A stretch of DNA of 64,000 bases. Source: Amycolatopsis tolypomycina (GTDB taxonomy: Bacteria > Actinomycetota > Actinomycetes > Mycobacteriales > Pseudonocardiaceae). The stretch spans positions 1,612,001-1,676,000 of the forward strand of contig NZ_FNSO01000004.1 in the NCBI RefSeq assembly GCF_900105945.1, in the 5' to 3' direction. Shown one piece after another: positions 14,675-25,425 of the stretch. How positions within the stretch are numbered: position 1 is the stretch's first letter; each line of letters opens with the position of its first letter. The position numbers and the translations under genes were made by a program. Under the pieces are notes generated by a model, which saw nothing but the letters and a program-made list of their open reading frames with translations, did no database searches and was not told where the DNA came from.

Positions 14675-15274
14675 ATGAGCGCGCTGCAGAAGCTGAAGGC
14701 CTACTTCGGGATGGTGCCCGCTGACGACGACGGCTACGACGACGGGGACGACTACCGGCGCGGTTACGACGACGACTACGACTCCTACGAGGAGCCGGCC
14801 CCGCGGTCGTCGCGTTCACGGTACCGCGAGGTCGACGACACGTACGACGAGCCCGTCAGCCGCAGTCGGTCACGCTCCGTGTCCAGTGCCGAGCCCGCTG
14901 TCCACGGCGCTCTCGCCATGGATCGGCAGCCGGGGCCGGTGGCGCGGCTGCGCCCGGTCGTCGAGCCGGTCGTGCGCCAGCCGGTGCGTGACCCGTTGAG
15001 CCGCATCACCACGCTGCACCCGACCAGTTACGCGGAGGCGCGGGCGATCGGGGAGCACTACCGCGAGGGCATCCCGGTGATCATGAACCTCACCGAGATG
15101 GAGAACGCGGACGCGAAGCGGCTCGTCGACTTCGCCGCCGGGCTGGCGTTCGCGCTCAGAGGGTCGATGGACAAGGTCACCAACAAGGTGTTCCTTCTCT
15201 CACCGCCCGATGTGGATGTCACGGCGGAAGACCGTCGGCGGATTGCCGAGGGCGGATTGTTTTTGCGGGGCTGA
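14675..15274 (+). CDS. sepF: Cell division protein SepF
   Basis: 199 residues from ATG 14675 ([14 protein letters not shown]), preceded by AGGGAGAGG; the frame extends upstream but that part lacks the amphipathic membrane helix. A long acidic Asp/Tyr/Arg linker (about 15-85) joins the N-terminal helix to the C-terminal SepF domain (about 110-195; [54 protein letters not shown]). SepF tethers the FtsZ tail to the membrane; in actinobacteria lacking FtsA it is the main anchor. Confidence 0.95.
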   Translation: MSALQKLKAYFGMVPADDDGYDDGDDYRRGYDDDYDSYEEPAPRSSRSRYREVDDTYDEPVSRSRSRSVSSAEPAVHGALAMDRQPGPVARLRPVVEPVVRQPVRDPLSRITTLHPTSYAEARAIGEHYREGIPVIMNLTEMENADAKRLVDFAAGLAFALRGSMDKVTNKVFLLSPPDVDVTAEDRRRIAEGGLFLRG

Positions 15275-15312
15275 AGTCGCCCGGACCGCTGAGCGCAAGC
15301 AGACGTGACTTT

Positions 15313-15334
15313 GCCGACCCGATCCAGGGTCGGC
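15313..15334 (+). terminator. Hairpin after sepF
   Basis: GCCGACCC (15313-15320) pairs with GGGTCGGC (15327-15334) over a 6-nt loop, 39 bp after the sepF stop. It could end the ftsZ-sepF message ahead of yggT. Confidence 0.5.
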
Positions 15335-15380
15335 CCCCTCAACTGCGTCTTCGGAGAGGACGCCCGGTTAGAGTAGGTAC

Positions 15381-15668
15381 GTGGAAGCTGTGTGGCTGGT
15401 CGTCTGGTACGTGCTGTTCGCCTTCTGGCTGCTGCTGACGGCGCGGATCGTGGTCGAACTCGTCCGGACCTTCGCGCGTGAGTGGCATCCGGCCGGAGGG
15501 GTTGCGGTCACGCTCGAGACCATCTACACAGTGACGGACCCGCCGGTCCGGTTGTTCAGACGGATCATTCCGATGGTTCGGATCGGCGGCGTCGGACTGG
15601 ACTTGTCGATTATGGTGCTGCTGTTGGTTGTGTTCTTCGCGATGCAACTGGCGACTCCTCCAAGTTGA
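15381..15668 (+). CDS. yggT: YggT-family membrane protein (SepG-like)
   Basis: 95 residues from GTG 15381. Two membrane helices (about 4-26 and 70-90) flank a cytoplasmic loop with TDPPVRLFRRIIPMVRIGGVGLDLS, the YggT signature. In Streptomyces the protein from this position (SepG) helps place the division ring. It lies between sepF and divIVA as in other Actinobacteria. Confidence 0.88.
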   Translation: MEAVWLVVWYVLFAFWLLLTARIVVELVRTFAREWHPAGGVAVTLETIYTVTDPPVRLFRRIIPMVRIGGVGLDLSIMVLLLVVFFAMQLATPPS

Positions 15669-15721
15669 TCGGGGAGACTTGAGGTGGACCCTGCAGGCCA
15701 TGGAGTGCGTGAGGTGATCTG

Positions 15722-16576
15722 ATGTCGTTGACCCCCGCTGACGTGCATAACGTCGCGTTCAGCAAGCCGCCCATCGGCAAGAGGGGCTACAACGAGGACG
15801 AGGTGGACGCGTTCCTCGACCTGGTGGAGACCGAGCTGGCCCGGTTGATCGAGGACAACAACGAGCTGCGCCAGCAGATGGAACAGCTCGACGCGGAGCT
15901 CGAGTCGACCCGCAGCGAGCTGGAGAACGCCAAGGCGAACGTCGGCGCGCCCCCGATGCGCGAAGAGCCGTCGCGGCGCCTGGCGCCGGTGCCGCCGCCG
16001 CAGTCGGCCATGGAGCAGACCCAGGCGCACTCGATGGTCGGTGACAGCACCGAGCCGAACGTGCAGGCCGCCAAGGTCCTGGGCCTGGCCCAGGAGATGG
16101 CCGACCGGCTGACCGCCGAGGCGAAGACCGAGTCCGACGGGATGCTGGCCGAGGCCCGCACCAAGTCCGAGCAGCTGCTTTCGGACGCCCGGGCGAAGTC
16201 CGACTCGATGGTCAACGAGGCGCGCACCCGCGTCGACACGATGCTGAACGACGCGCGGACCCGTGCCGAGACGCTGGAGCGCCAGGCGCGTGACAAGGCG
16301 ACGACGCTGGAGCGCGAGTCGCAGCGGAAGTACACCGAGACGATGAACAGCCTGAACTCCGAGAAGAGCGGGCTGGGCAAGAAGATCGAAGAGCTGCGCA
16401 CGATCGAGCGGGAGTACCGCACGAGGCTGCGCGGGTTCCTCGAGTCCCAGCTGCGCGAGCTCGACGACCGCGGATCCGCGGCCCCCGCGTCGGCGTCGTC
16501 GAACTCCGGGCAGTCGTCCGGTTCGTCGAGCGGCGGCCAGGGCTACTCGTTCGGTCCGCGCGCGGAAGCCGGCTGA
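15722..16576 (+). CDS. divIVA: Polar growth protein DivIVA/Wag31
   Basis: 284 residues. The N-terminal membrane-binding domain is [40 protein letters not shown] short coiled coil, a Pro-rich linker (about 78-100) and a long coiled coil (about 115-250, rich in [15 protein letters not shown] repeats) follow, then a Ser/Gly-rich tail. Wag31 marks cell poles and recruits wall synthesis for apical growth. A very strong terminator follows at once, ending the division cluster. Confidence 0.95.
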   Translation: MSLTPADVHNVAFSKPPIGKRGYNEDEVDAFLDLVETELARLIEDNNELRQQMEQLDAELESTRSELENAKANVGAPPMREEPSRRLAPVPPPQSAMEQTQAHSMVGDSTEPNVQAAKVLGLAQEMADRLTAEAKTESDGMLAEARTKSEQLLSDARAKSDSMVNEARTRVDTMLNDARTRAETLERQARDKATTLERESQRKYTETMNSLNSEKSGLGKKIEELRTIEREYRTRLRGFLESQLRELDDRGSAAPASASSNSGQSSGSSSGGQGYSFGPRAEAG

Positions 16577-16586
16577 GTTTTGTTCT

Positions 16587-16626
16587 GAACCGTGGCGCAC
16601 CCCGCTTCCGGGGTGTGCCACGGTTC
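16587..16626 (+). terminator. Strong terminator of divIVA
   Basis: A 17-bp stem (16587-16603 with 16610-16626; GAACCGTGGCGCACCCC / GGGGTGTGCCACGGTTC, one G-T pair) over a 6-nt loop, 10 bp after the divIVA stop. Confidence 0.85.
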
Positions 16627-16695
16627 GGAGTCGATCCGGTACCACCCGTGGGCGGGTCGTGGTCGGCTCCCGCGTCGTTCGTGCTGTAATGCAGC

Positions 16696-17250
16696 GTGCT
16701 TTACATCGTGCTGATCCTGGTACTGGCGGCTCTGGGGTTGCTCGTCACGGCGCTGATGACGGCTTCTTCGCTGTGGGCGTGGGTGTCGATCGGCCTTTCG
16801 GTGCTGGCCGGCCTGCTCCTGGTCGCCGACTGGCTGCGCCGCCGTCGCCGCTCCGCCGCACCGGCCGCCGCTCCTCCCTCGGCGCCGGATTCGGAGCCCG
16901 AGCCCGAGCCGGCACCGGCCGAGGAGCAGACCACCCTGATCCCGGCCACCGGTGACCTGGGCGACCCGGCCGAAACGCCCGAGCCGGCCGACGCTTCAGC
17001 CGAGGCCGAAACAACGGCCGATTCCGACCCGGGGGTCGAAGAAACCCCGGAGGAGGACGTCGCGGTCCTGGCCGACCTCGAGGACGAGGTCGTGGTGGTC
17101 GACGAGCACCCCCGCTACCACCTGCGCACCTGCACCTGGCTCGGCACCCGCGACACGATCCCGATCGGCGTCGGCGAAGCCCGCCAGCTCGGCTTCACCC
17201 CCTGCGACGTCTGCCGCCCCGACGCCACCCTGGTCGCCGCCCACCGCTGA
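16696..17250 (+). CDS. Membrane protein with acidic linker and C-terminal Cys/His zinc-like motif
   Basis: 184 residues from GTG 16696; not assigned to a named family. Two hydrophobic helices (about 2-20 and 24-45) are followed by RRRRR, an acidic Pro/Ala/Glu region (about 55-130), and a compact C-terminal module HPRYHLRTCTWLG...ARQLGFTPCDVCRPD. That module (H, C, then PC-x2-C) resembles the small Ada-like zinc site at the end of many secreted nucleases, where it is thought to aid nucleic acid binding. No catalytic domain is present. It stands alone after the divIVA terminator. Confidence 0.7.
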   Translation: MLYIVLILVLAALGLLVTALMTASSLWAWVSIGLSVLAGLLLVADWLRRRRRSAAPAAAPPSAPDSEPEPEPAPAEEQTTLIPATGDLGDPAETPEPADASAEAETTADSDPGVEETPEEDVAVLADLEDEVVVVDEHPRYHLRTCTWLGTRDTIPIGVGEARQLGFTPCDVCRPDATLVAAHR

Positions 17251-17252
17251 CC

Positions 17253-17346
17253 CGTGATTGAAGCCGGATCCCGCGTGATTGAAGCCGGATCTCGCGAGTT
17301 ACGGGCCCAATCACGTGAGTTACGGGCCTGATCACGCGAGATCCGG
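17253..17346. repeat. Composite repeat between convergent genes
   Basis: Two direct copies of CGTGATTGAAGCCGGATC (17253-17270, 17274-17291) face two near-identical units GAGTTACGGGCCCAATCACG (17296-17315) and GAGTTACGGGCCTGATCACG (17317-17336). CCGGATCTCGCG (17285-17296) is perfectly inverted at 17335-17346. The right arm lies inside the last codons of the convergent ArsR-type gene. Probably a bidirectional terminator or intergenic repeat. Confidence 0.7.
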
Positions 17347-18087
17347 GTTGCAGGCGGCCAGGCCCAGGTGGGTTTCCAGCGCCTGCGCGCCTTCCGGAGT
17401 CAGCCGGAGTGCGCGGTGGGCGTGGGCGCGCCGCGTCACCCAGCCCGCGTCGAGGAACCGCGTGGCCACCGCCGCACCCAGCGCGCCCGCGAGGTGGTGC
17501 CGCTGCTCGCTCCAGTCCAGGCAGAACTTCAGCAGCGGACGCCGCCCGGCCGCCACGACATCCAGATCCACGCCCAGCGAGCCGAACACCGGAGTGGCCG
17601 CAGGGCCCAGCGTGTACGGGTGTTCGTGCAGCGGCGCCGAAATCCGGTCGCCCGGACGCCGTCGCGTGTCGGCGGGACCGGACAGCGCACCCCGCGCCAG
17701 CAACGCCGCTGTGACCGCGACCCCGAGCCGGCCCGCGAGGTGGTCGTAGCACGTCCGGGCGGTGCGCAACGCCTCCGCCCGCGTCCCTTCGCGCAACGAC
17801 GTCACCGGGTGGGACGGCGAGTACCGCGCCAATGTCTCCAACAGCTCGGCGGTGTCCGGGCCGGCCAGCCGGTAGAACCGGTGCCGTCCCGACTTCTCGG
17901 CGACGACCAGTCCCGCCGTCCGCAGCTTCGCCAGGTGCGCGCTGACGCCCTGCGCCGACAGCCGCGCTTCCGCGGCCAGCACGGACGCCGCCAGCGCCCG
18001 GCCGTCGGCGAGCGCGAGCAGCACGCGGACCCGCGCCGGGTCCGCGAACAACGCGGCCGTGCGCGCGATGTCGGCGTCTCCCTGCAC
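17332..18087 (-). CDS. ArsR-type winged-helix regulator with long C-terminal domain (copy 1)
   Basis: 251 residues from GTG 18087; longer upstream starts are open but run into the divergent gene. The N-terminal ArsR winged helix is IARTAALFADPARVRVLLALADG...LSAQGVSAHLAKLRTAGLVVAEKSGRHRFYRL. The C-terminal half is shared with the regulator at 24639 (RTCYDHLAGRLGVA; RRPLLKFCLDWSEQRHHLAGALGAAVATRFLDAGWV). The conserved Cys and His residues there could bind a ligand or metal; none is known to me. It diverges from a DHA2-type efflux gene and probably represses it. CTTCC-N8-GGAAG at 18111-18128 is a possible operator. Confidence 0.78.
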   Translation of the reverse strand: MQGDADIARTAALFADPARVRVLLALADGRALAASVLAAEARLSAQGVSAHLAKLRTAGLVVAEKSGRHRFYRLAGPDTAELLETLARYSPSHPVTSLREGTRAEALRTARTCYDHLAGRLGVAVTAALLARGALSGPADTRRRPGDRISAPLHEHPYTLGPAATPVFGSLGVDLDVVAAGRRPLLKFCLDWSEQRHHLAGALGAAVATRFLDAGWVTRRAHAHRALRLTPEGAQALETHLGLAACNPDLA

Positions 18088-18151
18088 TTCCCCAGGGTGC
18101 CCCCGGCACGCTTCCACCCAAACGGAAGTGTCCACGCGGTCTGCTGGGGAC

Positions 18152-19432
18152 ATGCTCCTGCTCACCATGTGCGCCGGGATGTTCCTGGTGCAGCTGGACG
18201 TCACGGTCGTCAACGTCGCCCTGCCCAGCATCGGCACCGACCTCGCCGCGCTGCAGTGGGTGGTCGACGGCTACTCCGTCACCCTGGCCGCGTTCCTGCT
18301 CACCGGCGGCGCCCTGGGCGATGTCTTCGGCCACCGCCGGGTCGTCCTCACCGGCTTCGCGCTCTTCGGCGCGGCGTCGGCCGCGTGCGGGCTGGCCGGC
18401 CCGGTCCCGTGGCTCGTCGCCGCCCGCGCCGGCCAGGGCCTGGGCGCGGCCTTGCTGCTGCCCGGCACGCTCGCCGTGATCACGAAGGCCCATCCGGGAC
18501 GCGCCGAGCGGGCGCGGGCCCTCGGGATCTGGGCCGGGGTTTCGGCGCTGGCCTTGGCGGCGGGCCCGGTGCTGGGCGGCGCGATCGTCTCGGCGACGGG
18601 CTGGCGGCCGGTGTTCTGGCTCAACGTCCCGGTCGTCCTCGCGGCCGCCTTCGCGACACGGCGGCTCGTGCCCCGCGGCGGACGCGTGCCCGGGCGGCGG
18701 ATCGACGTCGCCGGCGTCGTCACGGCGGCGCCTGCTCTCGGCGCCGGCGTGTACGCGGTCATCGCCGGGAGCGCGGTGGCCGGGATCCTCGCGGCCGCCG
18801 CGCTCGCCGCCTTCGTGGCCGTGGAACGCCGCTCGTCCGATCCCATGCTGCCCCCGGACGTCGTCCGCCGGACCCGCGGCCCGAACTTCGTCGCGGCGGC
18901 GATGAACTTCACCGGCATCGGGACGATCCTCGTGCTGACGCTGTACCTGCAGAACGTCAGGCACGCGTCGCCGTTCGAAGCCGGGCTCGAAGTGGTGCCG
19001 CTGTTCGGCCCGCTCTCGCTGCTGGCGCCGGTCGCCGGCCGGCTCACCGGCCGCTTCGGCCCGCGCCCCCTGATGGTCGCCGGGCTCGCACTGGGCGTGC
19101 TCGGGATGCTGAACCTCCTGCTGGTGAACGAAAACAGTGGCTACCCGGCCCTGCTGCCGACGCTGCTCGGCCTCGGGACCGGGATGGGCCTGCTGACGAC
19201 GGCGGTGGTGACGGCCGCGGTCGACGGCGTCCCGCCCGAGCGCGCGGGGGTGGCGAGCGGCGTCAACAACACCGCCAGGCAGGCCGGGGGTGCGCTGGGG
19301 GTGGCGGTGCTCGGCGCGGTATCGGGCTCGGGGCCGCCCGCGGTGGGCGTCGTCGCGGCGGCGCTCTGGCTGGTCGCGATCGGCGTGACCGTACGTGCCC
19401 CTCGTGACAACCCGGTTGCGCGGGCCGGTTAA
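18152..19432 (+). CDS. DHA2-type MFS efflux transporter
   Basis: 426 residues from ATG 18152 (GGGGA just upstream; GTG 18128 is an alternative). MFS/DHA2 marks: FLVQLDVTVVNVALPSI in helix 1, WVVDGYSVTLAAFLLTGGALGDVFGHRRV for helices 2-3 with motif A, and motif C in helix 5 (ALALAAGPVLGGAI). About 13-14 membrane segments are predicted by eye. Such pumps export drugs or metabolites using the proton gradient. The divergent ArsR-type regulator suggests induction by a specific compound. Confidence 0.85.
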   Translation: MLLLTMCAGMFLVQLDVTVVNVALPSIGTDLAALQWVVDGYSVTLAAFLLTGGALGDVFGHRRVVLTGFALFGAASAACGLAGPVPWLVAARAGQGLGAALLLPGTLAVITKAHPGRAERARALGIWAGVSALALAAGPVLGGAIVSATGWRPVFWLNVPVVLAAAFATRRLVPRGGRVPGRRIDVAGVVTAAPALGAGVYAVIAGSAVAGILAAAALAAFVAVERRSSDPMLPPDVVRRTRGPNFVAAAMNFTGIGTILVLTLYLQNVRHASPFEAGLEVVPLFGPLSLLAPVAGRLTGRFGPRPLMVAGLALGVLGMLNLLLVNENSGYPALLPTLLGLGTGMGLLTTAVVTAAVDGVPPERAGVASGVNNTARQAGGALGVAVLGAVSGSGPPAVGVVAAALWLVAIGVTVRAPRDNPVARAG

Positions 19433-19437
19433 CCTGG

Positions 19438-19620
19438 TAGGCAACACGGCATCGATCCGGCCATCACCGGGGAGCCTCCGGAAGAACCGAGCGGCAGCGC
19501 TCTCAGTAGAACCGGACGGGTACGGCCCGTGACAGCCGTCGAATGAGCGGCCCGGGAGCAACTGCCGGGCAAGCGGGGTGGTACCGCGGTGCGCCGGAAG
19601 GCGTTTCGTCCCCGTGTGGG
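19438..19620 (+). ncRNA. T-box leader of ileS (translational type)
   Basis: The conserved T-box sequence TGGTACCGCGG is at 19579-19589 (within GGGGTGGTACCGCGG). Stem I carries GATCCGGCCATCACCGGGGAGC with the specifier ATC (Ile) at 19463-19465. Uncharged tRNA-Ile pairs with the specifier and, through its free 3' end, with the T-box bulge. No U-run terminator follows, and the ribosome site AGGAGC is at 19660-19665, so control of translation start, as in other actinobacterial ileS T-boxes, is most likely. Boundaries are approximate. Confidence 0.93.
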
Positions 19621-19671
19621 TGACCGGGAGCCGGTCGTCCGTACGAGAGAGACGAACCGAGGAGCACCCGG

Positions 19672-22830
<3,159 letters not shown>

Positions 22831-22837
22831 TCGCCGG

Positions 22838-22873
22838 GGGTGGCCGGTAGGGTGCGAACTCGATCGGCCACCC
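22838..22873 (+). terminator. Hairpin after ileS
   Basis: GGGTGGCCG (22838-22846) pairs perfectly with CGGCCACCC (22865-22873) over an 18-nt loop, between the ileS stop and the PBP ribosome site. Confidence 0.4.
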
Positions 22874-22904
22874 GCGGGTGGCTCCTTGGGGGAGGGGAAC
22901 CGGA

Positions 22905-24530
22905 ATGAGTCCTGGCAAGAGACGCGGCATCCTGATCGGCGGCGCGCTGCTGGTCGTCGTCACCGTGGTGGCGGCGTTCTTCCTGCTGAACAGCGGGGGT
23001 TCGACGCCGGAAGCCGCCACCGGGGAGACGACCGTCGAACGGCCCGGCGCGATCGACCCGAATTCGGCGATCACCGAGTACCTGCAGGACCTGTCCGAGA
23101 ACAACCCGGACGCGGCGGCCCGGCTGACCGACGACAACGCGGCCGCCGCGGTGACCCTGCGGACCACGCGGAACACGCTGAACCCGAAGTCGGTGGCCGC
23201 CAAGCTGACCGTCCTGCAGCCGGCCCCGGCCGGGGCGAAGCAGACCGGCGGCACGTTCAGCATGGCGTGGACGCTGAAGCCGGGCGAGGTCTGGACCTAC
23301 GACGTGCCGTTCGAGCTCGTGCTGAACGACGGGAAGTGGCTGGTCCACTGGGCGCCGTCGCTGCTGCACCCGAAGCTGGAGGCGGGCCAGCGGCTGGTGG
23401 TCAGCACCGCCGCGCAGGACACCGTCGCCGTCGCCGACCGCGACGGCAAGCCGCTGGTCGTCCGCGGGGCCGGCGGCGTGCGGCCGGTCGACGGCAACCC
23501 GGCGCCGCTGCTGCGCTCGGCGCTCACCGGGCAGGTCACCGCCGCGGCGGGCGCGGGCTTCGCCGTCGAACGCGTCGATGCCGCAGGCAAGAGCGTCGAG
23601 CGGCTGTTCGGGAAGGTGGCGGAGGACGGCGCGAAGCCGCTCGTGACGAGCCTGAGCCTCGGCGCGCAGAAAGCGGCCCAGGCCGCGGTGGACGGCTACC
23701 AGGGGTCGGCGATGCTCGTCGCCCTCGACACGGGCTCGGGCGACATCCTCGCCGTGGCGCAGAACGCCGCCGCCGGCGACGCCCCGAAGGCGCTCAACGG
23801 CCTGTACGAGCCGGGGTCGTCGTTCAAGATCGCGACGTCGGTGGCGGCGGTCCAGCAGAGCGGGCTCACGGCGACGTCGCCGGTCGACTGCCCCGGCGTG
23901 GCGACGATCGGCACCCGGACGGTCAAGAACGAGGGCTTCGAGCTGGGCGCGACCACCCTGCAGACGGCGTTCGCGCGCTCCTGCAACACGACGTTCGGGC
24001 AGCTCGCGCTCGCCCTGCCCGCGGACGGGCTGAAGAAGGCGGCCGACGAGCTGGGCCTCAACGCCGACTTCGAGATCCCCGGCATCAACACCGAGCTCGG
24101 CAAGGTCGAACCGGCGGCGAGCAAGGACGAGCAGGTCGAGGACGGGTTCGGCCAGGGCCGCATCCAGGCGAGCGCCCTCGGCGGCGCCCTGATGGCCGCC
24201 ACGGTCGCCGGCGGCAAGGCGATCACGCCCCGGCTGTGGCACGACCTGGAGACCACGGTGGTCAAGGGCTATTCGCCGCCGCCGTCGTCCGTGCTCGCCG
24301 AGGTGCGGAAGCTGATGCGCGCGGTGGTGACGAGCGGTACGGGCCACGCGGCGGCCGCGGCCGGGAACGTCTTCGGCAAGACGGGCACCGCCCAGTTCGG
24401 CGACGGTTCGAACGCCACGGGCTGGTTCGTCGGCTACCGCGACAAGGTGGCGTTCGCGGTGGTCCTGGAGAACTCGAACGACTCGGGCCCGGCGGTCCAG
24501 CTGGCCACGAAGTTCCTGAAGGCCCTCTGA
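22905..24530 (+). CDS. Class B penicillin-binding protein with MecA-type N-domain
   Basis: 541 residues from ATG 22905 (GGAGGGGAA upstream). One N-terminal membrane helix (about 8-27) is followed by an NTF2-like MecA_N domain (about 45-150), a dimerisation region, and a transpeptidase domain (about 255-541). The active-site motifs are intact: Ser305-x-x-Lys308 (PGSSFK), Ser359-Cys-Asn361 and Lys492-Thr-Gly. It crosslinks peptidoglycan outside the membrane and is the target of beta-lactams. The layout matches PbpLipo/PbpA-like proteins of Actinobacteria. Confidence 0.9.
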   Translation: MSPGKRRGILIGGALLVVVTVVAAFFLLNSGGSTPEAATGETTVERPGAIDPNSAITEYLQDLSENNPDAAARLTDDNAAAAVTLRTTRNTLNPKSVAAKLTVLQPAPAGAKQTGGTFSMAWTLKPGEVWTYDVPFELVLNDGKWLVHWAPSLLHPKLEAGQRLVVSTAAQDTVAVADRDGKPLVVRGAGGVRPVDGNPAPLLRSALTGQVTAAAGAGFAVERVDAAGKSVERLFGKVAEDGAKPLVTSLSLGAQKAAQAAVDGYQGSAMLVALDTGSGDILAVAQNAAAGDAPKALNGLYEPGSSFKIATSVAAVQQSGLTATSPVDCPGVATIGTRTVKNEGFELGATTLQTAFARSCNTTFGQLALALPADGLKKAADELGLNADFEIPGINTELGKVEPAASKDEQVEDGFGQGRIQASALGGALMAATVAGGKAITPRLWHDLETTVVKGYSPPPSSVLAEVRKLMRAVVTSGTGHAAAAAGNVFGKTGTAQFGDGSNATGWFVGYRDKVAFAVVLENSNDSGPAVQLATKFLKAL

Positions 24531-24533
24531 CCC

Positions 24534-24593
24534 GGGCACTTTCACGTGAAAGTGCCCCGCCCTGGTGGGCACTTTCACGTGAAAGTGCCCACC
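24534..24593. repeat. Tandem perfect palindromes (family C), likely terminators
   Basis: Two copies of a 24-bp perfect palindrome with half-site GGGCACTTTCAC (24534-24557, 24567-24590); the second extends to 30 bp (24564-24593). They lie 4 bp after the PBP stop. The same core recurs at 57058-57087 after the [2Fe-2S] subunit gene. Each has no loop, so it can form a cruciform or an RNA hairpin. Confidence 0.8.
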
Positions 24594-24638
24594 GACGGTT
24601 CGGCGCCGGGCGAAGTGTGGCGGCCGTAGCGTGGGGGC

Positions 24639-25328
24639 ATGGAGACGATCGCGCTGGCCGAGGTGGCCGCGGTGCTCGCCGAGCCGAGCCGGGCCACCAT
24701 GTGCCTCGTGCTGCTGGACGGGCGGGCCTGGACCGTCGGCGAGCTCGCGAAGGCGGCCGGGATCGCGCTGTCGACGGCCAGTGAGCACGTCAGCCGGCTG
24801 GCCGGCGCCGGCTTCGTCGTCCGGGTCAAGCAGGGGCGGGCCAGTTACGTCCGGATCGCCGACCCGCGGGTAGCCGAGCTGATCGAGCACCTCGCCCAGC
24901 ACGCCGAGCACCGGCCGGTGACCGGCCTGAAGTCGTCGCTGCGGGCGCGGCGGCTCGGCTTCGCCCGCACCTGCTACGACCACCTCGCCGGCGAGCTCGG
25001 CGTCGCCCTGCGCGACGGCATGCTCGCCGCCGGCCTGGTCGGTACCGCCGATGGGCTGACGCTGACCCCGCGCGGCCGCGCGGTGCTGGAGGAGCTCGGC
25101 GTGCCGGTCGCCGCCGGGCGAAGGCCGCTGCTGCGGGACTGTCTGGATTGGACGGAGCGCCGCGACCACCTCGCCGGTGCCCTGCCCGCCGCCCTGCTCG
25201 ACCGGGCCGTCGACGCCGGCTGGGTGGCCAGGGACGACCACCGGGCGGTCAAGGTCCTCCCCGCGGCGGGGGAGCCCTTCGCCGCGCTCGGTGTCGATCT
25301 CGATCTCGACCTGCTCGCGAGGCCCTAA
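24639..25328 (+). CDS. ArsR-type winged-helix regulator with long C-terminal domain (copy 2)
   Basis: 229 residues from ATG 24639. N-terminal winged helix: AEVAAVLAEPSRATMCLVLLDGRAWTVGELAKAAGIALSTASEHVSRLAGAGFVVRVKQGRASYVRI. The C-terminal half matches the regulator at 17332-18087 (RTCYDHLAGELGVALRDGMLAAG; RRPLLRDCLDWTERRDHLAGALPAALLDRAVDAGWV). It stands alone, with no divergent efflux gene; the downstream antiporter starts 97 bp later. Target and signal are unknown. Confidence 0.78.
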   Translation: METIALAEVAAVLAEPSRATMCLVLLDGRAWTVGELAKAAGIALSTASEHVSRLAGAGFVVRVKQGRASYVRIADPRVAELIEHLAQHAEHRPVTGLKSSLRARRLGFARTCYDHLAGELGVALRDGMLAAGLVGTADGLTLTPRGRAVLEELGVPVAAGRRPLLRDCLDWTERRDHLAGALPAALLDRAVDAGWVARDDHRAVKVLPAAGEPFAALGVDLDLDLLARP

Positions 25329-25425
25329 CACACGGTGTCTCCGGCACCAAGCAGCGGTACACGAACGAGTTAATCCCTGCGCCTCACTATTCTGAGGGCC
25401 CCACGGCACTCGGGAGGAGGCGGGC

